64,000 nt of DNA, from the NCBI GenBank assembly GCA_002372315.1, contig DFFU01000012.1, positions 77,157 to 141,156 on the forward strand, read 5' to 3'. This document shows, one piece after another, positions 34,811 to 43,126 of this stretch (position 1 is its first letter; every line of letters starts with the position of its first letter). The DNA is from Alphaproteobacteria bacterium UBA3768 (GTDB lineage: Bacteria; Pseudomonadota; Alphaproteobacteria; CAAHEQ01; UBA3637). The notes beneath the pieces were generated by a model, which was not told where the DNA came from, did not search any database, and saw only the letters and a program-made list of their open reading frames with translations. The position numbers and the translations under genes are program-made.

Positions 34811-36160
34811 ATGGCTGAACAAAAAGACAACCTGATTGATCAATTGGAAACAACTCGTGTGGAAAAGGTAAAACGCTCTTCCACAGGAGTTGTGACTGTT
34901 GATGGTCAAAAGTTTGCAGTTGGTTTGGTATGGCAACCATTGCAAAATTTGGATGATCCGATTGTTGAAATTCGTGAATCGGCCGAAAGTGAGGTCGGGG
35001 CAGATTTATATTGTTTAAGGCCAGCATCGGCTCCACAATATGGTATTGGTAGTACTGAGTTAGGGCATAAGGATGGTATGCCTTCTTTGGCAGCTTCTGT
35101 TGCTGCAGCATTTTCAGAACAAGGTTCTGTTTGTGCCGTATTTCGTGTTGAGGAAGGGTGGTGGTTGATTGCCATCCGTAACGATTTGATTTTGGCCGAA
35201 GAAGATATTGTTTTTGCCAGTGAAGTTGAAGCACAAAAAGCTTATGCAGCCATGATGGCTGTTCCAGATTGGAATTTAAAAATAGTCCCCGCTGAATGGA
35301 ATATTGAAGGTGTTCAACAGCAGGATTTGAACCAATTGGTTCGTGGTATGCGCAAAGTGCGTTTGCAATCTATTAATGCTCAGCGTAAGACTAAATTTTT
35401 ATTGGCTCTGTCCATCGCTATTGTATCTGTGGTTGGTTATTTGATATGGATGTTGGTTCAAGCACTTCAGACGATTTTTACGCCTAGTGATATTCCACAT
35501 CCCGTACCAACACAAGGCAGTGGAATTGTTGTGCAACAACCGGCTCCTGCTCCCCCAAAGCCATGGGAAAAGGTGCCAGATATGCATGCTTTCTTTAGTC
35601 AATGTGATGTTAGTGTTCATCAAGTGCAGGCCATTATTTTCCCTGGTTGGACAATGGGAACTGTACAATGTACCCCAAAGGAAATGACCACCTCATGGCG
35701 ATTGACGAATATCAAGGAGGGACGTTTGCCTTGGATTCGTTTTGGTATAGAAAAGTATCAATTAACAAATTTTAAAATTGATGTGAATGCGGATGGAACT
35801 TCTGCTAATGGTGTTATGAGTTTTACGAATCCTTCAATACCCTTGATTTCTTCTGATCCAAAAATGACGTCAAAGGAACTAGAGGAAGATATTCGTGAAA
35901 TTCAACAATCTACAGGACTTTCGTTTCAGTTCACACGTCAAAGTTTATTAGATCCCCCTAATCGGCCAGATGGAACAAGACCGGCGAATCAAAGATCTTA
36001 TACATACTATTCTTTTACAATATTATCTCCATATCCCCCAATGGAATGGGAAAAGTTTTTTAGTAAATTTTCTGGTTTAGGTTTGATGAAACTGGAATAT
36101 ACGCCAGCGGGCGATGCGTCTAACAAATGGAAATACGAAGGAAGGATCTATGCAAAATAA
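34811..36160 (+). CDS. pilO: PilO-like (type 4b pilus accessory) protein
   Basis: The 449-residue protein has a cytosolic N-terminal domain of about 200 residues. A single membrane helix follows (FLLALSIAIVSVVGYLIWML, near 200-220), then a Pro-rich linker and a periplasmic domain. This matches the PilO2 family of R64-type thin pili, which bridges the ATPase/PilR platform to PilP and the secretin. AAGGAG lies about ten bases before the ATG. It overlaps pilP by 11 bp. Confidence 0.8.
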   Translation: MAEQKDNLIDQLETTRVEKVKRSSTGVVTVDGQKFAVGLVWQPLQNLDDPIVEIRESAESEVGADLYCLRPASAPQYGIGSTELGHKDGMPSLAASVAAAFSEQGSVCAVFRVEEGWWLIAIRNDLILAEEDIVFASEVEAQKAYAAMMAVPDWNLKIVPAEWNIEGVQQQDLNQLVRGMRKVRLQSINAQRKTKFLLALSIAIVSVVGYLIWMLVQALQTIFTPSDIPHPVPTQGSGIVVQQPAPAPPKPWEKVPDMHAFFSQCDVSVHQVQAIIFPGWTMGTVQCTPKEMTTSWRLTNIKEGRLPWIRFGIEKYQLTNFKIDVNADGTSANGVMSFTNPSIPLISSDPKMTSKELEEDIREIQQSTGLSFQFTRQSLLDPPNRPDGTRPANQRSYTYYSFTILSPYPPMEWEKFFSKFSGLGLMKLEYTPAGDASNKWKYEGRIYAK

Positions 36161-37070
36161 ACAAATTTTTAAAACTTTACTTGTGCTTTCTTTTTTTACT
36201 TTACCGGCATGGGCAGTGGCCCAAGATAAGTCTTTGGATTTAGGTCCTGAGATGGATATGTCCGAAATTGATTTGTCTAATAAAAAGACGGTTGATTTTC
36301 CAGCCCGAACCTCTTTGGATTCAATGGAAATAACACCTCTTCCAGGGGTCAATGAAAAAATCATTACGGGGCCGCAACCTCTTAGTGAATCTGTTTCTCC
36401 TAATGATTATCCCAGTGAACAGTTGTTGGGGCGTTTGAACCAAGATGTATTTGATGAAATGGCTGAGCTAGAACGTGATAATGCTTATTTGCAATTACAA
36501 ATTCGTCGAGCTGAAATGAAAAATAGTTTGGAAAAATTGCGTGCAACATATCGTCAGGATCGTTTGGATGAAATTGCTAAACGCGAAGATGTGATTCGGA
36601 CACGTATTCAATGGTGGCAAGAACAGGAAAAGTTGCGCTTGGAAGCAGAAAGACAGCGTCAAGAGGCTGAAGAATTAAAAGAACAACGTGCAGAGGCTGA
36701 AGCTCTTAAAGAGCAATTAGAAGCTGCCCAAAAAGCTGTTGTTGAAGCTCAAGAAAGGGCCGATGCAGAAGCGCGTGAGCGTGAAAAACAATTGGAAGCA
36801 GAGCGTGCAAATAACACTGATTTTGTTGTGGAAGATGATACAACAGATGATCAATTAGAGCCGATTGTCACGCATCCAACTTATTTATTGATAAATGTGA
36901 AAGGAACGCGTGGTAATTTGGTGGCACGTGTGAAAAATTTAACGACCCAAAAAATTTCTACGGTTCGCACGGGGGATACTCTAGAAGGTGAAGTGGTCAC
37001 TTCTGTGACACCCGACAGTGTTATTTTATCACGAGATGGTTCCGAGTATACCATCGGTTTTGGGGAATAG
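36150..37070 (+). CDS. pilP: PilP-like type IVb pilus biogenesis protein
   Basis: The 306-residue protein has a signal peptide (MQNKQIFKTLLVLSFFTLPA, cleavage near AVAQ). A long charged coiled coil runs from about 95 to 225, rich in Glu/Arg/Gln/Ala. A C-terminal PilP-like beta domain ends the protein (LINVKGTRGNLVARVKNLTT; VRTGDTLEGEVVTSVTPDSV). It should connect inner-membrane PilO to the secretin. The coiled coil makes it longer than R64 PilP. Start ATG 36150 follows GAAGGAT; the in-frame ATG at 36114 lies inside pilO. Confidence 0.78.
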   Translation: MQNKQIFKTLLVLSFFTLPAWAVAQDKSLDLGPEMDMSEIDLSNKKTVDFPARTSLDSMEITPLPGVNEKIITGPQPLSESVSPNDYPSEQLLGRLNQDVFDEMAELERDNAYLQLQIRRAEMKNSLEKLRATYRQDRLDEIAKREDVIRTRIQWWQEQEKLRLEAERQRQEAEELKEQRAEAEALKEQLEAAQKAVVEAQERADAEAREREKQLEAERANNTDFVVEDDTTDDQLEPIVTHPTYLLINVKGTRGNLVARVKNLTTQKISTVRTGDTLEGEVVTSVTPDSVILSRDGSEYTIGFGE

Positions 37071-37081
37071 TTGGTGATTGA

Positions 37082-39043
37082 ATGGATGAATTAAATCAAC
37101 AGGTTAATAACGGGACTGTATCTGAAACAGGGCAAGAATCTGTTTCAGATGCGTCCGTTTTGGCACCACCTGTTATTCCAACACCAAATGAGCAAAACAA
37201 TTCGGTAGAACCAGCATCGGAGCCAGTTGCTCCGGAGCCGTCTTTTTCTCAAAGTGATATTCTGGCACCACGCCAAAATTTATCGGATGCTTTGAGTACC
37301 TTACAAGACTTTTCCAATACTCCACAGCCTCAGCCCCAAGAGCAGAACGTTCAACCCGAAGAAATTACAGCGGATACGAAATTAACGGTTGAAGAAAATC
37401 CTCAGGCTGAACAAAGTGCGCCAAGCCAATTATATTCTTATGAAAATGATCCAAACGATCATAGTTCGGTTCGTTTTCTAAAAGATTTATATGACAATGG
37501 AAATGAGTGTATGACTTCACCCGCGGGGTCATTCCCTGTCAATGAGGAAACACGAAAGTTGTTGGCGTTATTTGCCAATGGTCGTTTTTTTGTGGTGGGT
37601 GAAAGTCGTTATGACGGTCGTGTTTTGGGTTTTGAGTATCTGGCCAAAAAACGCCGTTTACAAATCGGAGATCCTGAATATGTCACAGCGGCAGAGTTGA
37701 CGGGTATTTATACCTATGCGGATCAAATTCACACAGCCACGGATGCTATATCCACAGAAGAGGCCCAGCGTCAGACACGAATGCAACGTGACTTTGTTAC
37801 GGTCATTTCACGTGCGGCGATTAATCATGTGTCCGATATTCATATTGTGGTGGCGGATCATACGACTGTGATGTTTCGTGTGAATGGATTGATGCAAACA
37901 GAAATGGAGTATAACAAAGAATGGGGCGAAAGTTTTGTTCGTGCAGCGTTTGCATCATCTGATATTTCTGATTCTAACTATGCCCAAAATGAATACCAAG
38001 CTGCTCAGAAATTAGGACGCACACCACTTCGTGGTTCTGGTGGGCGATTGGTTTTGCCAAAATCTGTATTGGGTTTACGTTTACAATTTAACCCGATTGC
38101 CTTTGGAACACGTTATGTTGTTATCCGTTTGTTGTATGCAGATGAAAATTCTGCAATGGGTGATGAAGCCTTGGAAAGTTTGGGCTTTACACAATATGAT
38201 ATTAATCAGTTTCGCTACTTACGCTCATTGCCCACGGGGATTGTGATTGTTTCTGGACCAACGGGTTCAGGAAAATCGACGACGCTACAACGTAATATGA
38301 TAGCGATGCTTAAAGAGCGTAATTATGAAACAAACTTGATTACAGTGGAAGATCCCCCTGAATATCCTATTCCTGGTGCACGTCAGATGCCAGTGACGAA
38401 CGCGGGTATTGAAGAGGCAAAGGATCGTGAGTTCACAAAAGCATTGGCGGCCGCTTTGCGTTCTGACCCAGATTCATTGATGATTGGGGAAATTCGTACA
38501 CTTTCAGCGGCAGATTTGGCTTTTCGTGGTGCTTTATCAGGGCACAATGTGTGGAGTACCTTGCACGCGAATACTGCTTCAGCCGTTTTGTTGCGTTTAA
38601 AGGATATTGGTGTAGAAGATTTTAAATTGCAAGATCCATCCATTATGCGTGGTATGTTGGCTCAACGTCTTTTCCGTAAAGTGTGTCCCCATTGTCGCGT
38701 GGCCACAAAAACACAGTTGAATCATCCCGCTGTGCAAAGGTTGCGGGAGGCCTATGGTGATGTGGGCTTAGAAAATACCTATTTGCGTGGAGCAGGTTGT
38801 GAAGAGTGTGATTTTCGTGGGGTCAGTGGGCGTTCTGCGGTGGCGGAGTTTATTTTGCCCGATACAACCTTTTTGGATTTGATGTTAAAAGGTGAAACAC
38901 AAAAAGCCATGAACTATTGGGTGACAGATTTGCATGGTCGGACATTGAAAGAAGGGGCCGTTGAACACATGTTTAAAGGTGAGTTTGATATTGAAGAAGT
39001 GGAACGTTGGTGTGGGCTTCTCAATCAACCAAACTTGATTTAA
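37082..39043 (+). CDS. pilQ: PilQ-type assembly ATPase (GspE/PilB family)
   Basis: The 653-residue cytosolic motor powers pilus extension. A Pro/Gln/Glu-rich disordered N-terminus (1-120) precedes the N-domain. Walker A is SGPTGSGKSTTLQRN near residue 393, the Asp box is TVEDPPEYPIPG, Walker B is DSLMIGEIR, and the His box is SGHNVWSTLHANTA. The zinc tetracysteine CPHC...CEEC is near residues 534 and 573. All catalytic motifs are intact. It sits between pilP and the platform gene pilR with 11-12 bp gaps. Confidence 0.92.
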   Translation: MDELNQQVNNGTVSETGQESVSDASVLAPPVIPTPNEQNNSVEPASEPVAPEPSFSQSDILAPRQNLSDALSTLQDFSNTPQPQPQEQNVQPEEITADTKLTVEENPQAEQSAPSQLYSYENDPNDHSSVRFLKDLYDNGNECMTSPAGSFPVNEETRKLLALFANGRFFVVGESRYDGRVLGFEYLAKKRRLQIGDPEYVTAAELTGIYTYADQIHTATDAISTEEAQRQTRMQRDFVTVISRAAINHVSDIHIVVADHTTVMFRVNGLMQTEMEYNKEWGESFVRAAFASSDISDSNYAQNEYQAAQKLGRTPLRGSGGRLVLPKSVLGLRLQFNPIAFGTRYVVIRLLYADENSAMGDEALESLGFTQYDINQFRYLRSLPTGIVIVSGPTGSGKSTTLQRNMIAMLKERNYETNLITVEDPPEYPIPGARQMPVTNAGIEEAKDREFTKALAAALRSDPDSLMIGEIRTLSAADLAFRGALSGHNVWSTLHANTASAVLLRLKDIGVEDFKLQDPSIMRGMLAQRLFRKVCPHCRVATKTQLNHPAVQRLREAYGDVGLENTYLRGAGCEECDFRGVSGRSAVAEFILPDTTFLDLMLKGETQKAMNYWVTDLHGRTLKEGAVEHMFKGEFDIEEVERWCGLLNQPNLI

Positions 39044-39055
39044 GGAGGAATTGAT

Positions 39056-40180
39056 ATGGCGCAGAAAAAACAACAAACAGTCCAACTCTCTGGTGGTACA
39101 CTTGAAAGAATGAATATGGCCTATGCGCGCTTTATGGTGCGTGTGCATGCCGAAGACAGGTTGGAAATGTATCGGAAATTGTCGTCATTGCTAAAAAACA
39201 GATTCTCGTTGATGGATGCTTTGGAACGTCTTTATCAAATTGCATCTAAGGATGGAAAAAGTCCGTCAGATACGATGGCCATGGCGGTGGCAGATTGGAT
39301 GACGAAAATTAGGAACGGTCGTACATTTTCTGAGGCTTTGCGTGGGTGGGCACCTTCTACAGAATTGTTGCTGTTATCAGTGGGTGATGTGGCCAATTTG
39401 GAAATTGCATTGCAACACACTGTGCGCGTAGTGGAAGGTATGAATCAAATGCGTGCATTGGTATGGGGTGCTGTTTCATATCCTTTATTCTTGATGTGTA
39501 TGGTGGCGTTATTGATTTGGGGTGTTGCTAAGTTCATGGTGCCACCAATGATTGATGCGGTGCCCAATTTGCAATGGAAGGGTGTGGCAAAATCATTGGT
39601 AGATTTATCCAATTTTGTGGACCAGCATCCTATTTTTTTGTTTTCCGTTATTCCGACAATTGTTGTTTGTGTTTTAATTACTTTTCCCTATTGGAAAGGG
39701 GCAGGGCGTGCTGCTTTTGATAAATTCCCCCCATGGTCTATTTATCGTGGATTTATTGGGGTTAGTTGGCTGTTGGCTTTGTCTGCTTTGGTGCGTGCAG
39801 GAATGCCTGTTTCACGGGCAGTGCAATCATTGATTAGTGACGATTCAACACCCTATTTAAAGCATCGATTAAATCGTGCTTTGATGTTTATTCGAAATGG
39901 TGATAACTTAGGTGAAGCGCTTTATCATACACGCTTGGGATTTCCGGATGAAGAAATTGTGGGTGATTTACGCATTTATTCAGAATTGGATAACTTCCAA
40001 GAGGCTTTGGAAAATTTGGCCAATGGTTGGCTGGAAAACTCCATCCGGACAATCGGTAAGCAAGCTGAAATTTTAAATGCTATTGCTATTTTGATGATTG
40101 CAGGTGTTATTGGTTGGGTTGTTTGGGGAACCTTCGTTATGCAAGATCAAATGGTCAATGGCATGGGCTTGGGTGCTTAG
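39056..40180 (+). CDS. pilR: PilR-type inner-membrane platform protein (GspF family)
   Basis: The 374-residue protein has two T2SSF helical domains with three membrane segments. These are LFLMCMVALLIWGVAKFMV near residue 145, a stretch near 200 and the last near 350, ILNAIAILMIAGVIGWVVWG. It is the platform on which the pilus ATPase acts. TTAAGGAGG precedes the start. The operon ends here: no pilin, prepilin peptidase or transglycosylase gene follows, and the stop overlaps the convergent phage-module gene by 4 bp. Confidence 0.9.
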   Translation: MAQKKQQTVQLSGGTLERMNMAYARFMVRVHAEDRLEMYRKLSSLLKNRFSLMDALERLYQIASKDGKSPSDTMAMAVADWMTKIRNGRTFSEALRGWAPSTELLLLSVGDVANLEIALQHTVRVVEGMNQMRALVWGAVSYPLFLMCMVALLIWGVAKFMVPPMIDAVPNLQWKGVAKSLVDLSNFVDQHPIFLFSVIPTIVVCVLITFPYWKGAGRAAFDKFPPWSIYRGFIGVSWLLALSALVRAGMPVSRAVQSLISDDSTPYLKHRLNRALMFIRNGDNLGEALYHTRLGFPDEEIVGDLRIYSELDNFQEALENLANGWLENSIRTIGKQAEILNAIAILMIAGVIGWVVWGTFVMQDQMVNGMGLGA

Positions 40181-40356
40181 GCTGGTTTGGCGTTACCCAC
40201 ATTCAAAGCGCAAATATCTAAAACGTTTTTGACTTTTGTCATTACTTTATCATCCTTGTCAGTAGGGGTAAGTGCTGCCAAAGCGCTGGCCCCTGTGACA
40301 ATGGATGTAAAGGCCATAATAAAATCTGTAAAATGATTGATAATAAATGTAAACAT
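40177..40356 (-). CDS. 59-residue phage protein, holin-associated type
   Basis: This gene is shorter than usual gene-calling limits. It begins MFTFIINHFTDFIMAFTSIV, then TGASALAALTPTDKDDKVMT and KVKNVLDICALNVGNAKPA. The pattern of one hydrophobic helix followed by a TP.KDDK motif and a NVGxAK tail is one I recall from small lysis-region proteins of podovirus-like prophages. TAGGAG lies six bases before ATG 40356. It is the last gene of the module, and its 3' end overlaps pilR. Confidence 0.7.
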   Translation of the reverse strand: MFTFIINHFTDFIMAFTSIVTGASALAALTPTDKDDKVMTKVKNVLDICALNVGNAKPA

Positions 40357-40365
40357 ATGATTCTC

Positions 40366-40596
40366 CTATTTTAAAATAAGGTTAAGCAAAGCCATCACGA
40401 GGGCAGTCCCTGTGGTAGCCACGATGATTCCAATTAAATTTTTAATTGGGGCAATTTCACTTCTTAAAACGAATTCTCGTTTTAGGTTTGTATTAAGGGT
40501 ATCGACTTGTTGTTTAATTTCCATCAATTGTTGTTGTAAAAGGGCAACTGAAGCCATTAATTTGCCGATTTCCATGGATAAAGTGGGGGTAGGCAT
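40366..40596 (-). CDS. coiled-coil plus C-terminal membrane helix protein, holin/XhlA-like
   Basis: The 76-residue protein has a coiled coil (residues 8-40, LMASVALLQQQLMEIKQQVD) followed by a membrane helix (NLIGIIVATTGTALVMALLN). The layout is that of XhlA-type membrane-lysis proteins or a spanin component. Position directly after the endolysin gene supports a lysis role. AAAGGAG stands before the ATG, inside the endolysin 3' end. Confidence 0.65.
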   Translation of the reverse strand: MPTPTLSMEIGKLMASVALLQQQLMEIKQQVDTLNTNLKREFVLRSEIAPIKNLIGIIVATTGTALVMALLNLILK

Positions 40597-41001
40597 TTAA
40601 ACTCCTTTATAAAATAAATGATGTCCAATTTCGGCGCATGGAACCAAATGACGTGCCCAAAGGGGGTGACAATTAAATGAATGATAATGTGTGGCCCCAT
40701 GTGTGTTGTCTTTTAAACAGCCAGCTAATGCACGCTTAACAATGCGTTCACAAATTTGATAGATGGGATTTTGTGATAAATCGCTTTGTAAAATTTTATA
40801 GTTTGGGTCATCTTTGTTCCAGCATGAAAACTGTTTTGGTTTTAAACAAACTTCTGAAATGGATCTGCCCCACCACATCGGATGAATTAAATTCATTTTG
40901 ACGCGATTTAAAATCACATTTGCAATGGCTTCTTGTCCTGAAACAGATTCACCTCTGGCCTCACCATAAATTGTTTTTGCTAAAATTTCAGTTTCGTTCA
41001 T
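40597..41001 (-). CDS. SleB/CwlJ-type cell-wall hydrolase (endolysin)
   Basis: The 134-residue protein carries the Hydrolase_2 (PF07486) pattern: LAKTIYGEARGESVSGQEAI near the N-terminus with the catalytic Glu, VILNRVKM, and a C-terminal THYHSF motif. It has no signal peptide, so it needs a holin to reach the wall. Located between TerL and the holin-like gene, it is the module's lysis enzyme. AAGGAG precedes ATG 41001. Confidence 0.85.
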   Translation of the reverse strand: MNETEILAKTIYGEARGESVSGQEAIANVILNRVKMNLIHPMWWGRSISEVCLKPKQFSCWNKDDPNYKILQSDLSQNPIYQICERIVKRALAGCLKDNTHGATHYHSFNCHPLWARHLVPCAEIGHHLFYKGV

Positions 41002-41010
41002 TTTTTCTCC

Positions 41011-42402
41011 TTATCGCCACAGGGGGCGATTTTTATAAAATTGTGGTATAGATTTAAGTCGAATGGGTTCGCTGAGCAAACATCCTGCCACAGCGTCCAA
41101 ACCATCATCATGTGTGTTGTTTTTTGCTGTAAAATCTTGCATTTCACTTATGAGAGGTGTTTTTTGAACGCTTTCATGGGCATATAGGTTGCCATTTAAC
41201 AGTGGTGGTTCTATGGCGCCTAAAATACGATCTATTTTATTTTGATGTGATGTTTCTTCTAATACAGCTATGGATAACCTCTGGTACGCCAATTCTTGAC
41301 GCAGTAAAGCGGGTAAAAATCGGCCTATGCCATTGGTTTCTAAATGGATGGCTGGTAACATCAATTCTTTTAAAAATTGGGCTACTTGGGCGCACTGATA
41401 ATGGGTTGCCTCTTCGTTTTCAGGAACGGTCAAATAAAGCAGGCGATGGACATAAAGGTTGCCTTCATTATCCGAAAAAACACCTGCAACCACGCTGTTA
41501 TCACCCCCCACCTTTCCAAAGGCAGGATCCCACCAAGCGCACCCTGAAACCAAACGATGTCCATTTAATTTTAAAACAGCACAACCATTGGCTTCATAAT
41601 AGTCCAATTCATCATCATAGTATTTTAATTTTTTATCGTCTAAACGCACCTTATCAAAGGCAGTTGCCTTCAGCATCATTTGGCTTAAAAATTTAGATGA
41701 AGGGGTTGTTTTACGAATTTGCTCTATTTGATTGATGGAAAATCGTTCCGGCCAGGTGGCTTGTCCTTTTTCATCCATAATTGGTAGAGTCAATTTTTGC
41801 CAATCAGGTTGATGATATATGGTTTCACGTGTGTGCGGTGTACCAATATATAAAATCAACCCATCGGGTGATATGATGTAATCCAACTCAGATAATTTTT
41901 GCCTTAAATCTTCGCGTTTAGTGGAAGTATTGCATGTTTTGGGGACTTCCACATCATCACATAGGATAATATCGGCACGACATCCTGTTAAATTGGCGGG
42001 TAGGCCTTTGGCTAAAACGGATGGATCTCGCCCGTTATAGCAACGGCATACGGTCAATTTATCACTGGCCCATTCTTCGGCATTTTTTGGTTTTAAGCCT
42101 TGACACAAAGGATGCATTTGAATAATGTGTTTGATGTGGCGTACCATTTTTTTTGCCAAAGCCTGATCAGCGGAAAGTATCATTAAACGTAAATCTGCAT
42201 TTTGGGTCAATATCCAGGCGCAAAAAAGACCAACAATTGTTGATTTTCCTGAATTTCTGAAAGCCATTAAAATAGCCTGACGACGTCCTTTTTGATGAAA
42301 AAGATCGGATAAAAAACGCCCCATGATTTTATGATGCTTGGGTAATTGTAAATTTTGCATTTTATCCCAAATCCATACAAATTCAAGGAAGGTCGTTTTC
42401 AT
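41011..42402 (-). CDS. terminase large subunit
   Basis: The 463-residue packaging motor has a Walker A variant AFRNSGKSTIVG near residue 45, Walker B ADIILCDDVEVP, and coupling motif LYIGTPHT. The RNase H-like nuclease has Asp in CAWWDPAFGKVGGDNSV near residue 293, the strand AIHLETNGIG and HDDGLDAVAG near 440. All motor and nuclease motifs appear intact, so packaging activity is plausible. It overlaps the TerS-like gene by 20 bp, with GAGGAACT before its ATG. T7 gp19 is the positional analogue. Confidence 0.9.
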   Translation of the reverse strand: MKTTFLEFVWIWDKMQNLQLPKHHKIMGRFLSDLFHQKGRRQAILMAFRNSGKSTIVGLFCAWILTQNADLRLMILSADQALAKKMVRHIKHIIQMHPLCQGLKPKNAEEWASDKLTVCRCYNGRDPSVLAKGLPANLTGCRADIILCDDVEVPKTCNTSTKREDLRQKLSELDYIISPDGLILYIGTPHTRETIYHQPDWQKLTLPIMDEKGQATWPERFSINQIEQIRKTTPSSKFLSQMMLKATAFDKVRLDDKKLKYYDDELDYYEANGCAVLKLNGHRLVSGCAWWDPAFGKVGGDNSVVAGVFSDNEGNLYVHRLLYLTVPENEEATHYQCAQVAQFLKELMLPAIHLETNGIGRFLPALLRQELAYQRLSIAVLEETSHQNKIDRILGAIEPPLLNGNLYAHESVQKTPLISEMQDFTAKNNTHDDGLDAVAGCLLSEPIRLKSIPQFYKNRPLWR

Positions 42403-42640
42403 TTTTTAGTTCCTCTTTGGCTTGATGAATTAAATCCAATAAGTCAGGTTGATCTTTTTCTTTATCGTCAAATCCCAAAATTTTTGTCAGCAGTGCAATA
42501 TGCAATAGCGCTGCCTTACAAGCACTGTGAAAACTGGTAAATTCTTTGGCATTCATAGGACAATTTTCACCAGCAAAATCCTGATAGCTTTGAACAGCTT
42601 TATCCAAAAACGGCTGTAAATTTTTAAGCGCCGTCTTCAT
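42383..42640 (-). CDS. probable terminase small subunit (T7 gp18-like position)
   Basis: The 85-residue all-helical acidic protein ends in HQAKEELKNENDLP. It has no recognisable sequence family. The assignment rests on size (T7 gp18 is of similar length), on overlap with and immediate position before the large terminase, and on the T7-like order of the whole module. AGGA lies before the ATG. Confidence 0.55.
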   Translation of the reverse strand: MKTALKNLQPFLDKAVQSYQDFAGENCPMNAKEFTSFHSACKAALLHIALLTKILGFDDKEKDQPDLLDLIHQAKEELKNENDLP

Positions 42641-42648
42641 GAAAAATC

Positions 42649-43125
42649 CTATTTGATCATCGTGCGTCCAACACCGCCCACAAGATTTCCCAATGTGGCA
42701 TATGTATTGGCTTGATTTTCACTTTTAATTGAACTGAGTTTTAATAAATTAGTATTGCCTGTATGGCCTAAGCTGTTTAAAAGTGCATCAGATGAAATTT
42801 TAGCTTGATTAAGTAAGTACTTATCCTCCATATCATGTTCTTTTTGCATGGCATTTAAATAAGTTTGATTGGATCCGCTCCTACCTGATAAACCATTGGA
42901 TCCTAAACGTGCCTTATAGGTGGCTTGCTGCTGCGCTAGTAAATTTTTATTTTTACGTCGTTGTTCTGCCAAAGCTAAATCGGCTTGTTTTCTTTGTAAA
43001 ATAGAAGCCCGTGTAGTGGCTTCATTGGATTGTTTAATTGTTTTTTCCTGACGATCAGCATTTGTTTTGGTATAATATGCTGATCCCAAGATAGCGGCTG
43101 CTGTTGCAATAACTGCGACTTCCAT
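42649..43125 (-). CDS. internal virion protein-like (T7 gp14 position)
   Basis: The 158-residue protein has an N-terminal hydrophobic segment (MEVAVIATAAAILGSAYY). A long Gln/Lys/Ala-rich helical coiled region follows (residues 25-75), then a Gly/Ser/Asn-rich part. Such short membrane-active helical proteins after the tail-tube genes are ejection (internal core) proteins in T7-like phages. The ribosome site GGAGGATAAA is strong. The larger core partners (gp15, gp16) are not present. Confidence 0.6.
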   Translation of the reverse strand: MEVAVIATAAAILGSAYYTKTNADRQEKTIKQSNEATTRASILQRKQADLALAEQRRKNKNLLAQQQATYKARLGSNGLSGRSGSNQTYLNAMQKEHDMEDKYLLNQAKISSDALLNSLGHTGNTNLLKLSSIKSENQANTYATLGNLVGGVGRTMIK

Positions 43126-43126
43126 T

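Noticed and set aside
41157..41696. 179-codon plus-strand frame
   Set aside because: It is antisense to the large terminase, whose motifs are complete; no independent support.
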